Positions 1 to 10,389 of a stretch of DNA of 64,000 bases are shown here, one piece after another (the first letter of the stretch is position 1; each line of letters starts with the position of its first letter). Under the pieces are notes generated by a model. That model was not told where the DNA came from, did no database searches, and saw only the letters and a list, made by a program, of their open reading frames with translations. The stretch spans positions 41,551,253 to 41,615,252 of the forward strand of contig OU452199.1 in the NCBI GenBank assembly GCA_911728435.2. The letters run 5' to 3'. The stretch is from Apoderus coryli (lineage: Eukaryota; Arthropoda; Insecta; Coleoptera; Attelabidae). Made by a program: the position numbers and the translations under genes.

Positions 1-1480
1 ATAGAGACTCAAATGCCTGCCCAACAGTCCAGTCGGGTTTTAGGGCCGGACACAGTTGTGCGACTGCAATGCTAAAAATTACGGATGACGTCTTTAGTGC
101 TCTCGATAATGATAAAAGTGTGATTTTGATATTACTTGATTATTCTAAAGCATTTGACCGCTTAAATCATAATGTTTTAATGGCAATACTTCAGTATTTG
201 GGTTTTCAAGCAGAAGCGTGTAGTCTTATTTCTTCTTACTTATATAATAGAACACAAAGGGTTTCCTTAAATGGTGTTTTCTCGAGTCGCGTATCGGTTG
301 ACGGGGGTGTTTCACAAGGCTCTATACTTGGCCCTATATTCTTCACTTTATACACGTCGCAATTATCTAAGTCGTTGATGTATAGTTCCCCTCATTATTA
401 GGCTGATGATACACAATTGTATATGACTTTTGATATCAATAATATGGAAAATTCAAACAAACAACTTAATGATGACCTAAAAAGTTTGAAGGAAGTATCG
501 GTGGGTCACTGTCTGACAATAAATCCGGAAAAATCTAAGGCTATGCTATTTTGTAAACCGCATTTGCGCACGATTATCGAAAATCAGTTAACACCAAGTA
601 TGGCAGGTGGCCGGATTTCTTTTGTTAGATATGCAAAAAGTCTTGGATTGGTGTTAGACACTGAACTACGATTTACGAGACATGTCAGTAGCTGTGTGCA
701 AAAGGCCTTTATGAGTTTGAGATTAATTTATAGTCAACGCGATGTGCTTAGTGAGGAGGTGAGGAAAATGCTGTGTGATTCTTTAGTTTTGTCACATTTT
801 AATTATTGTAGTGCCGTTTATACACCTTGTTTACTAAGTACTGATGAAAAACGTATACAGCAAATTCAAAACTGTTGTGTGCTGTTAATAGACGGAATTC
901 GCAAGTTTGAAAGAGGAGTATCTGCGAAGTTGCGTGAAATTGGATGGTTTACGATGAAGGAACGCAGAATATATCAAATGTATGTCTTATTTAACAAGGT
1001 CATAGTCTTGAAATTGCCCAAATATCTATATCAAAAAATTAAATTTTGTCATGATCAGCACCACCTAGATCTAAGGCATAAGTTAGTAATAACCATGCCA
1101 CAACACAGAAGTGCAATGTTTGAACGGTCATTCTCATACACGGTTTCCTGCATGTATAATAGAATTCCTGAGGAGTCTAAATTGTTACGCCCATGTATGT
1201 TCAGTAAGTTTTTGAAAGTGAAACTATTGGAATTTGTGTGATTAACTTGGTACCTACTTGATTTGTGTGTTATATTATGTTGTATTTCTATATATTATGT
1301 AATTACTGCAGTGTTATAGGTTGTAATTGTATTTATTTAATTTTGTTTTTTTTTTCACATTTGCTACTTAATATAAATGTTGTAGAATAGTCAGGTTAAG
1401 CTAGGAGACCTAGTCTCAACTTCGCCAATTGTGTTTTTTGATATAATGCAATAAAGCCCAATTATTATTATTATTATTAT
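1..1480 (+). mobile_element. Jockey-like non-LTR retrotransposon, 3' part, inactivated
   Basis: Reverse transcriptase in frame from about position 21 to 1241, cut by the window's left edge. Visible blocks are QSGFRAGHS, then palm motif A (LLDYSKAFDRLNH), motif B (GVSQGSILGP) and motif C. The Tyr codon of the YADD active site is TAG (399-401), so the frame stops and then resumes at once with ADDTQLY in the same frame. The C-terminal thumb/connection region (SHFNYCSAVYTPC, FERSFSYTVS) runs to a stop at 1241. A 3' UTR follows with AATAAA near 1451 and a TTA/ATT microsatellite tail at about 1461-1480, the usual end of this type of element. A related C-terminal fragment lies at 54390-54850 on the other strand. 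Confidence 0.88.
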
Positions 1481-1492
1481 ATAATTCCTACT

Positions 1493-2019
1493 TGGTGCGC
1501 CTATGCACAATCTACGATCCATTAGTTAAGTTAATATATGGCCATAGGCCCGTTATAAATCGTTTTGGCCCCACCAGATTAAAATTGCCGATAAAATCCA
1601 AAAAACGAAAAGTGTTTGTTTTGGTGAGAGATACACGATCGCAGCAAAAGAGAGAACGAACGAACGAACGCATGAAGAGTCATCATCAATGAAGAGAAAG
1701 ACATAAATCAAACATTATGTGCGAAAATAATTTATATTGTTATAGATTTTTAACAGGAATTTATATTTATGGTGTCTATCAATAGATTTTCCTTTTTTTT
1801 TTGTGTCGTTATCGTAGAGATTCCATCGTTTAAAAGCTGTAAATTACTTTTAAAATATGTTTATGGGCAATTTAGACATAAAAGGTGTCTTTTTTATGAC
1901 TTTTTTGAATGAAAAATTACATCGTTTCATTAGTTATGGAAAAATAGAGCTGCTAGAAAATAAAAAATATACACGGTGAGTGCTGGGTCGATGGTACATT
2001 CGAAGTTTTGGGAAAATTA
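1493..2019. other. no recognisable gene
   Basis: AT-rich non-coding sequence between a retrotransposon tail and an inverted-repeat element. A 66-codon open frame at 1492-1692 shows no family motif and I do not regard it as a gene. A short GAAC tetranucleotide run lies near 1655. Confidence 0.5.
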
Positions 2020-2722
2020 ACTATACAGGGTGGTCCAGGTAACTTTGACAGGTGATAGAACAACAAGAAAAAAGGAGACTTTTATGAGAAAATTTTGTTA
2101 AGAACTGTTTCCTAACAAAGATACAGAGTGTTAAATTTGTGGTAAAAACTAGTTTTCTCGTCATAACTTTTAAACCACTTGATCGATTTCCGTCCAATTT
2201 CGCATACAGACTAATGTAGTACATCTCTAAGTAATGATTGACATAATTTGAACAAATTCTACGCGTAGATACTGGGGGTCGGCACCCCATTCTGCCCTCC
2301 TGATCTTCGCCGCCACTGGAGATTTTACAAAGAGGACGAAATTTTTGGATTGCTTGTTTAATTTGAGAAAAAAAATCACCCTTGCAATTTTTCAATTTAT
2401 GGCTTTGGTTTTCAGATAACTATTATAATTTAAAGTATTGTAAGCAGGCCAACAGTTCTGACTGAACTACCAAATAAATACCATATGAGCAATGAGCAGC
2501 CAATATATTTTTAAACATTTAATTTCATTAAAGATACAAAAAATTACAAATAAACAATTAAATTACACTAATAAGTTCTCAAAATGGAGTCCACCAATAT
2601 CAATGCATTTTTGACTCTTTTGGCCACAGAATTAATTGCGGCTAGGACTTGTGGACGATTTCCCTTCATAATGTTTAAATGAAAGTCGAATCTCCACAAA
2701 ATAAATTTAATAGAAACTATCG

Positions 2723-2765
2723 GCCATACATGTTTCGGGACTAGACCAGTCCCATCATCAGTGGC
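2723..2765 (-). ncRNA. Hammerhead ribozyme-like motif
   Basis: Read on the minus strand: GCCA (stem I), CTGATGA core, one extra T, stem II GGGAC/GTCCC closing a 7-nt loop, GAAA core, a four-base CATG stem III, then TA as the cleavage dinucleotide and TGGC closing stem I. All core boxes are present. Stem III (ACATGT counting the core A and U) is self-complementary, so the motif would be expected to work best as a dimer, as described for short-stem-III hammerheads of Penelope-like elements and satellites. Activity is inferred. Confidence 0.6.
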
Positions 2766-3112
2766 ATGTCAACAATCGAACAAACACAACACTAAGACAT
2801 ACAATGTTTCATTATATTTCTATTGAAGCCACCCTATAAAAAAATATTTGAATTATAAAAAAATTTGTAATTAAAATTACAGTTACATATTTGGTCTAAT
2901 TTTCTTTTATATATCATACTTTTCTTTGTTTTTTAATAAAGTTAAAACTAGTTAGTTAGTTGTACTACATTAGTCTGTATGCGAAATTGGACGGAAATCC
3001 ATCAAGTGGTTTAAAAGTTATTACGAGAAAACTAGTTTTTTACCACAAATTTAACACTCTGTACCTTTGTTAGGAAACATTTTCTTAACAAAATTTTCAG
3101 TAGTAATACCCC

Positions 3113-3283
3113 TAGGGCCTTGAGAATACCGAGATAATTTTGTCATAGAGAATGCAGAAAGCGTGTTGCTTGATAATAGCCCAAGGCATCAGGCCGAGGG
3201 CTATTATCCTTGAGCAACCCACTTGAAGGATTCTCTATGACAAAATTTTGAGTATTTATCAAGGCCCGAGGAGTATTCGATAA
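3113..3283. repeat. Hairpin element nested in the right arm of 2020-3482
   Basis: Two arms of about 75 bases, around TAGGGCCTTGAGAATAC and GTATTTATCAAGGCCCGAG, pair across a short centre near 3190-3206. Flanking it to 3411, TAAGATAATTTTTTACT (about 3287) and its inverse (about 3393) form a second small inverted pair. The block splits the right arm of the host element, so it inserted later. Confidence 0.65.
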
Positions 3284-3487
3284 GATAATTTTTTACTTTG
3301 TAGATGATATCAAAAATTTGATTGTCAATCTGACGCACCAACCTGGAGCTAAAATCTAGTACTTTTTTCCCTTGTATAATAAATAACTATTAGTAAAAAA
3401 TTATCTTATAAAAGTCTACTTTTTTCTTGTTGTTCTATCACCTGTCAAAGTCAATGACGTTTAACCTAGACCACCCTGTATAAGTAT

Positions 3488-4920
3488 ATGCGATATAACA
3501 TGTGGACAAATTTATACATATATCTATATAGGAGAATCTGGTTAGCGGAGAAGTTCATAATGAAATCATTTTCTTCGCATAATAATTTTGTCAGAGAATT
3601 TACACAAAAATTATATATAAGTTTTAATGAAAATTTTAGTTATTGGAATAGAGGGAGCAGTCCTCCTCTATTGGACGCATTCGATTTTTGTTCTGCCTAT
3701 TTCGGCAAAATGATACAGGACGTTTCTATGCCTTGTTATGATTATGCATATGAGTTGCAGTACTTTACCATACCAGTTTTCCTATCCCAATTATCCAAAG
3801 ATGAGACCTCTGCTGTAGAATTTAGAAGATATGTGGCAGAACATTGGGAAAACCACGTAGAAATTTTTACTGATGGGTCTAAAAAAGAACGCAACCAAGT
3901 GGGGATAGGGATTTTTTGCCCACAGAGAAATATCTCCATAGCAGAAAGAGTTCCGGATTATTTTTCAATATGTATAGCTGAAATTATTGCTATTAAAAGA
4001 GCAGTAGAAATGTGTTGTTCAGAACCTGGAAAATATATTATAATCTCCGACTCGAGAGCTGCTCTTATGAAACTGAAAAAAATAGGATTACATGGGAAAA
4101 TGGACAGGATAACTTTGGAAACTAAAAAATTAATTGTTGAGAAAAGGGAAAACAGAATAATAATAACATTATCATGGGTTCCTTCTCACTGTGGAATTAA
4201 AGGCAATGAGATTGCTGATCAATTGGCGAATAGAGGACGAGAAAAGCAAGAATTAACTGAGTATTTGATACCGTATATGGACCTCCTGGGAGTACTAAAG
4301 GACAGCGTTTGGGTTGGGTGGAGCGAAGAATGGAGGTCAGCTGGACGAACTAAGAGTGTGAACTATGTTGCTATGGTGGAGAAACCATATAGAAGGGTAT
4401 GGTTTAGAAGCTATAATAATAACAGAAAAGATTTAGTTACACTGTGCCGTATGAGGAGTAATCATTGTTTATCGGGACAACATTTGAATAAGATTCATGT
4501 GAGGGACAGTGCGCTTTGTGAATGTGGTGAAGAAGAAACTTTACAACATATTTTTTTCGAATGTCCACAGTATGTTGCTCAAAGTAAAGAATTGTATCAA
4601 GAACTTTCGGTTAGTGCTTTGGTGGCGCCGCTTTGGTTGGGTTCTGTAGTGCATGAATTGCTTTCGCCTAGAGTAGTTGAATTCGTAGGTCGTTTTTTGG
4701 TAGCATGTAATTTGAGACTTTAGAGTGAGTTTGTGCTTCTGGTGTGGGAAAGATAAATAAGTGAAGGCTGAATTGGATCTTCTTATCTTTCAAGGTTTTG
4801 TGGCGGTTTGGGACTCACCCCTTGTGTTATCCGAACGAGTATAAAGGTGTTCAATCACCCCTGGCCAAATAGTCCTGGTAGCTGCGGCCAATAAAGAAGA
4901 GCAAATACATACATACAAAT
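3488..4920 (+). mobile_element. Non-LTR retrotransposon 3' end with intact RNase H domain
   Basis: One open frame (3488-4723, 411 codons). Its middle is an RNase H domain with the acidic residues in order: TDGS (about residue 129), the Glu of AEIIAIKRA (about 165), SDSRAAL (about 188) and the late Asp of EIADQLA (about 243), with WVPSHCGIKGN just before. A C-terminal Cys/His cluster of the type CxC...H...C follows (CECGEEETLQHIFFEC). This arrangement is typical of the end of I/R1-type pol proteins. The reverse transcriptase is missing, so the copy is 5' truncated. AATAAA near 4890 and an ATAC-repeat tail near 4907-4918 mark the 3' end. Confidence 0.85.
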
Positions 4921-5029
4921 TTGAGGTTAGGAAGTAAATTGGCTGTCAAATGATGAAATGTAAAGAATTGAGCTGTCATCCTTTGACATTTATTTACACT
5001 TTTAATTGTGAAAATTTACTATCTCACTT

Positions 5030-5335
5030 CGTAAAATTCTAGCAACATTTCCTCGTAATCAGGCTCCTTCTGAGTCCGCTGTGCGTAATTTAATCTCTAA
5101 ATTCGAGGGTCACGGTACTGTTGCTGACAATAGACCAAAACAATATGCTCGTAGTGGCCGTATAGTGATGCAAACATAGCCGCTGTACAACAAAGCGTTG
5201 AGAATGATCCTGAAACATAAACTCGTCGACGTACGCACCAGAGGCACTTTGCGTAACATTTTGCATAAAGATTTTCATCTTCACGCTTATAAACTCTATC
5301 TGTCGATTTGATATAAATGGCGGCAAATTCAAATC
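5030..5335 (+). pseudogene. DUF4817/Tc1-mariner-related helix-turn-helix protein, decayed
   Basis: The plus strand reads FPRNQAPSESAVRNLISKF, then a GHGTVADNRP block, then after a frame change NIAAVQQSVENDPETSTRR, and near the end LHKDFHLHAYKL. This order matches the N-terminal helix-turn-helix region of the DUF4817/mariner-related proteins common in beetle and bug genomes. Several stops and frameshifts (for instance near 5177 and 5217) rule out function. The reading frame on the opposite strand here is only a shadow. Confidence 0.6.
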
Positions 5336-5370
5336 TTTCGTTAATTTTGGGTCACCCTTTAGGTATTATG

Positions 5371-5408
5371 ATGCTTGAAGGCGAACATCGATCGCCGAAA
5401 CGTTGCAT
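5371..5408 (+). ncRNA. Decayed hammerhead-like motif
   Basis: ATGC, then a reduced core (TTGAA instead of CTGANGA), stem II GGCGA/TCGCC, GAAA, CGTT, and GCAT closing stem I with the first ATGC. The layout equals the other hammerhead motifs in this window but the first core box is damaged, so cleavage is not expected. Confidence 0.4.
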
Positions 5409-5412
5409 TTAA

Positions 5413-6785
5413 AAAAATTAGTTTTTAACCAATATGACATTAATAATAGTATAAGTACGCCCTGTATATGAACACTTCAGTGTGTTATAGCAGTTCTCAA
5501 ATTAAGAAATATCTGCGAAAATCACCGTAAAATCGGCTTAAAAAGGTCCTCGGTACATGTGACACAAAAGAAGGGAAGAATAATAATATACCCCATCACA
5601 TCACACGTGTTCCCTTTTCACTCCCACGACACAACAATGCTTAACGGTGGTGCTTAAACACCCTTGTTGACTGTACAATAACAAGAATCCTAAATAATAA
5701 TAACAATGATGATGATGTGCTTTGCGCTCTGCTTTTGTATGGGTCAAGTTGGTGTGAAATTTTTACAAGTTTATAAAGTATTTTTTGTGAAAAGCGTAAG
5801 TATGTTTTGACAAACACCGTGTGTTAGGTAAATGGCGATCACTTCAGAAAAATTATACACAGTGTCCAAGATGAGAATGGGACAGCATTGGAATGTTGAA
5901 AACCGTAGGAGTTACAATGTCGGTTAAGTTAGAGAAAAGTTGTACAATTGAAACAAATTATAAATGGTGTTTTCAAAATTAAACTACCATTAGCCGTTTT
6001 TGAGAATTTTTGAAAAAACGATTTTTTGCGATTTTAGTTTTTAATTATTTCTGACATTATGTTTACAGATATAAAAAAATGATAAGCACTTTCTCATTGA
6101 TATTTTTTGAGGAGAAAAATATAGCGTTTACAAATTTTCCCTACGACGTTTCGTTTTTTGATAAACCATCAGTAACTTTGTTTTTTCAATACTACAATAT
6201 TGTTAAATTTAAAGCCATTTTTAATTCAAAAATAGGTGGTATATCACGTGTAATGGTTTAAAGAAAAATCGCCATAGTTTATTGGCACTTAACTGACTGA
6301 ACGCAGAGTAGTAAGTTTAGCAAAAACATTGTTTCGTCGTTACTCACAATTATTTATTATTATTTGACAATTTATTTCTGTCTCAGTACGACATTTTATT
6401 CTGTATGCGGTTTTTTAAATTAAGTTGAAATTTTTATGCTATTTGAAGTTAAAACGCTCCTCAGATGAATATTTCACGCAAAATAGGTGCCAAATTATGG
6501 CGATTTTGGTAGAATCTGTAAATGATTCAGAAGAATTTTGTCGCACGTCTGGGTCCAGCTTGATATCTTTGGAAAGTACCATTTAAAGTAGATCATGATG
6601 AAATTTTGAGAATTTTTTTATACAGTCCTTTATTTCATGACCATCACTTCAAAAGTTTATATATCTATATATTATATGGGATATAGCAAATTTGGAAGCA
6701 CGTTCTAGGCCGCACTTTTTGAATTATCGAAACAAAATATGGTTAAAAAATCGGCTAGGGCTTGGCGTCTGTAGATATTACCCTC
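5413..6785. other. no recognisable gene
   Basis: Contains a TACAGGGCG-like element end (inverse of CGCCCTGTATA near 5458) and otherwise AT-rich non-coding sequence. The 60-codon frame at 6079-6261 has no recognisable motif. A small hairpin (ATATATTATATGGG region) lies near 6665. Confidence 0.45.
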
Positions 6786-6789
6786 ATTA

Positions 6790-7125
6790 ACCGCTGTCCT
6801 TAAGAATGCCTACAGAGATGCTTCTGGAGAAAGCACATTACTACTATGTCTGACGGTCAGGCTACAAATAAACAATAAACACTGATGTCCTTAAGTTAAT
6901 CTAACTTGGCTGCCAAGTAGTGATGGCATAGAAGGAAACAAAACGACTGAACAACTTGCAAAAGGCGCCGACACTCCATATGATGGAGAATTCCGCAATT
7001 GGGAAAAAGAACAATTAGAATCCTACTGGAGAACTACTCCAACCCTGAGACAATCGAAATGGTTCATTAAATCCTGAGAACCAAATATCAAAAAACATAT
7101 ACCTAACATGAGGAAACAAAACGGG
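6790..7125 (+). pseudogene. RNase H fragment of a non-LTR retrotransposon
   Basis: Broken frames read ECLQR, TMSDGQAT, LTWLPSSDGIEGN and WEKEQLESYWRTTPTLRQSK. These are collinear with the RNase H and following linker of the better-preserved minus-strand copies at 15740-16534 and 41199-42170 (SMSDSQAALK, LTWVPGHGGIEGN, CEKEQLKSYWRNTPGLRQSK). The segment between the SDxQA and WVPxH motifs is deleted, and stops are frequent. It is an old, diverged third copy of that family in opposite orientation. Confidence 0.7.
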
Positions 7126-7238
7126 GTATATTACAAGGAAGCCACCATAAAAACAATTTGGAATTTAGTTTAAAATTAAAGAATACATTTAAAGTCATTT
7201 GAATAGAAAGAATTTAAGTGCGACTTCACTAGTTTATA

Positions 7239-9840
7239 ATGAACTTAAATACGTCTGTTAATGATTCCGACTTATTCAGTGAATACTTCCAAGTTTTTAG
7301 ATCGGATCGTGATTTCGCCTTGACAGGTAGGACAAGAGGAGGTTGTGTACTTTTAGCACTACCATCTAGCTTTCAGGTTACTATGCTCAATTTTCACACA
7401 TCAGTCCCAGAAATTGATGTGTTGGGAGTCAGGATTTTAATTCATAATAAAACTATTTATATATTTTTAATTTCTATTCCTCTCAATCTTCCTGTTAAAG
7501 GTTATGACTTATTTTTTGATGAGCTCTCCTGTTCTGAATATGTCCTTGCAAATGATAATCTTTTGGTAATGGGTGATTTTAATGTTCCCTCCTATGGGAA
7601 CTTCGTCGGGGATCAGGATTTCATGAACAATTACATCAGATCCATTAATAATGTTTGTCAATTCTTAGATATAAAAAATGAAAACTTTGTTAGGAATGAA
7701 GGTGGTAGGCTGCTTGATTTAATATTAAGTAGATTTCCAGTGAAAGTATCCTCATCTGTTGATTATTTCTTGCCGGTTGATCGTTATCATCCTCCTCTTG
7801 ATATTGATTGTATTGTTAATACGAAGGATGATCCAAGTATGGAGACTAGTTTTAAACTATTTTATAACTTTAAAAAGGCTGATTTCCCTGCTTGGTACAG
7901 AGATATACTTGATATTGACTTCTCTGATCTTTGTGGTTGCAGTGATGTTGATGTCGCTTGTGATGTTTTTAATGCTAGGTTGGGCGATGTGATTTATGCA
8001 TCAGTACCGGTTTCATATGCAAGAAACTCCAAATGTCCGCCTTGGTTCTCGAGTGTTCGGAATATCAAATTAAAGTCTAGGCTCTGGAGGAAATATAAAA
8101 CTTCTGGTGATCCTCACTTTCTGAATGAGTTTCAAGTTTTGCGTCAGAGTATTAGAACTGAAGTGAACTCTTCATACAGAGTTTACTTGGGTGATGCTGA
8201 GCGTAGACTTTATGGTGACCCTAAGACTTTCTGGTCATTTATAAATTCTCGTAAAAGTTTTGGACGTTTACCTAGAGATATGTATTATAATGGTTATAAT
8301 ATTAAAGATCAGCAGAACTTGTGGATAAATTTGCTCAATATTTCAGTGAATCCTATGTCAATTCCCAAATTTTTGACATTGAAAATGTGAGTGAGGCTCG
8401 GAATGTGTCCTTTTTGTCTGATTGTGGAGTTACTGAATCTGAAGTTTACGGAGCTCTGAGAAAGCTCAAAGGTAAACCAACAGCAGTTCCGGATGATATA
8501 CCATCCTTTTTGGCTCGTGATTGTGCTGCGGTATTGGCTGGGCCATTGTGTACAATATTCAACCTTGCCTTACGATCAACTAATTTTCCTGCGTTTTGGA
8601 AGTTTTCAAAGGTGACGCCGGTTTTTCAAAAGGGAGATAGGCATAATGTAGGAAATTATCGTCCTATATCAATTCAATCATGTCTTGCGAAGGTGTTTGA
8701 GTTTTTACTACATGATATTATAATGTGTCATGTTAGACGACAAATTTCAACTGTGCAGCATGGTTTCTTCCCGGGTCGTTCTACATCTACCAATGTATTG
8801 GTTTTAACACAGTTCCTGAGTGAACAACTTGATAATGGAGGTCAGGTAGATGCTATCTATACTGACTTTTCCAAGGCCTTTGACAGACGTGATCATGGTG
8901 TCTTGATGGCTAAATTGTGTCGTTTGGTCTATCCACTGGTTTGCTCCTTCTCTTGGATTCATATTTAAATGGTCGTTATCAATATGTTGAGTATAGAGGG
9001 TTCAGGTCTGTCAATTTTTTAGTGACCTCAGGAGTCCCCCAGGGTTCTGTGTTGGGGCCATTGTTGTTTTTGTGCTTTATTGATAAGACCTTAGCAAGAT
9101 TTATGAGTGGTGTGTTCGCAACAATCTTTATTTGAATATTAAAAAATGTTTTTCAGTTTCTTATACACGCAGATTAAAGCCTATAACTTATTTGTATTTC
9201 ATTCACGATTCTCCATTGGTTGTTTGTGATCGTATTAAGGATTTGGGGATTTTCTTTGATAGCAAACGAAACTTTGTTGAACATTATAATTATATGATTT
9301 CAGCTTCGTATCAGTCTCTGGGTTTTGTCATGCGTAACGCGAGGGATCTGAGGTCTCCTCAAACACTTATTGCGTTATTCAATGCATTTGTTAGGGCTAA
9401 GTTGGAGTATGCCTCAGTTGTGTGGAGTCCTACATATGAATTTCATTCGGCGAGTATGGAACGTGTTCAACGTCGTTTCGCTAAGTTTCTGTGGTTTCGT
9501 AGCGATGGAGTTTATCCATTCATTGGATTTCCACATGATACGCTCCTAAATCGTTTTAATTTGGCATCTTTAAGTACGCGTAGGGAATGTTCTGCTATTA
9601 TCTTACTGTACAAACTTATTAATGGAGATATTGATTGTCCGAGCTGTTAGAATTGCTTCCATTTTATGTCCCTATTTTGCGTACACGTAATAATAATACT
9701 GTTTTTTACTTGTCAAGAGTGCGCACTAATTTGTTGTTGCATTCTTCTTTGTTCGTAAAGTGTAATATTTGTAGCCGTATGTCTAACGATTTGGATATAT
9801 TTGAATCAAATTTGTCATGTATAAAACGTTGATTTTTTAA
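7239..9840 (+). mobile_element. Jockey-like non-LTR retrotransposon with AP endonuclease and reverse transcriptase, broken
   Basis: The first frame (7239-8390) carries the C-terminal half of an apurinic endonuclease: VMGDFNVPSY at about residue 110, and a DRYHPPL block in the place of the usual SDHxP motif. The reverse transcriptase then runs through 8321-8968, 8917-9135 and 9132-9832: NYRPISIQS, QHGFFPGRS, motif A AIYTDFSKAFD, motif B SGVPQGSVLGPLL. Frameshifts lie near 8322 and 8922. A deletion near 9090 removes the whole YADD motif and joins the palm directly to the NIKKCFSVS region. The thumb region (KLEYASVVWSP) follows. The 3' UTR is interrupted by the inverted-repeat element 9857-10382. 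Confidence 0.9.
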
Positions 9841-9926
9841 GTAATTAGTTTAAGTTGTTATTGTTTGAATAAAAGACGTCTACTCCACAAAAAATCTTCA
9901 TATACTCGTTGAAACCGTTATAATTT

Positions 9927-9966
9927 GCCAGACATATTTCGGACTACAACGTCCATCATCAGTGGC
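9927..9966 (-). ncRNA. Hammerhead ribozyme-like motif, left arm
   Basis: On the minus strand: GCCA, CTGATGA, T, stem II GGAC/GTCC around GTTGTA, GAAA, TATG, TC, TGGC. All core boxes are present. Stem III has one C-to-T change against the right-arm copy, which weakens its self-pairing. Confidence 0.6.
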
Positions 9967-10272
9967 TAAGGAACCTTAGGTTTTTTAAAAATTAAGCATA
10001 ATGAAAATAAATTGGTTTTAAAACATTAACATTTGTGCATTATTTCAACTTGTGTTTCTTTGTACTTTTCTTTTTTCTTCATATTTAATTGTAAGTTGTA
10101 ATATTTTGAAGAGCTGGTAAGATTCCACCAGTGTGGTTTTAATGTCTACAAATTGGACAAGACGACAGACATTATATAAACGTTTAAATTGAAAATCAAT
10201 GTGAAAAGACCCTACATTAAGTTCATATGAAGTTTAACCCCCTCATCTAACCGCATTATATAAGGTTCCTTA

Positions 10273-10312
10273 GCCACTGATGATGGAGGTTGTAGTCCGA
10301 AACATGTCTGGC
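10273..10312 (+). ncRNA. Hammerhead ribozyme-like motif, right arm
   Basis: On the plus strand: GCCA, CTGATGA, T, stem II GGA/TCC (one pair shorter than the left arm), GAAA, palindromic CATG stem III, TC cleavage site, TGGC pairing with GCCA. It is the inverse partner of 9927-9966. Confidence 0.62.
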
Positions 10313-10389
10313 AAATTATAACGGTTTCAACGTGTATATAAAGATTTTTTGTGGAGTAGACGTCTTTTATTCAAACAATAACATTCACG

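Larger units (their letters stand above)
2020..3482. repeat. Inverted-repeat (MITE/foldback) element with CAGGGTG ends
   Basis: The left end TACAGGGTGGTCCAGGT near 2024 is mirrored by ACCTAGACCACCCTGTA ending near 3480. The left arm (about 2024-2222) matches, inverted, 2971-3110 plus 3412-3480. The right arm is interrupted by another hairpin element (about 3112-3411). TA flanks the CAGGGTG end, as expected for TA-targeting elements. No transposase is encoded. The centre (2223-2970) carries a hammerhead-like motif on the minus strand. Confidence 0.75.
9857..10382. repeat. Inverted-repeat element carrying a hammerhead motif in each arm
   Basis: The left end GTTATTGTTTGAATAAAAGA is exactly mirrored at the right end (10363-10382). 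The arms are about 120 bases long and nearly identical, running through the hammerhead motif to a TAAGGAACC block. The 270-base centre shows no coding capacity. It sits in the 3' UTR of the preceding Jockey element. I see no clear target duplication. Inverted arms with hammerheads resemble the pseudo-LTRs of Penelope-like elements, but no GIY-YIG or reverse transcriptase sequence is present. Confidence 0.8.

Noticed and set aside
5090..5332. 80-codon minus-strand frame
   Set aside because: The plus strand shows DUF4817-type peptide blocks in order; the minus frame is a shadow.
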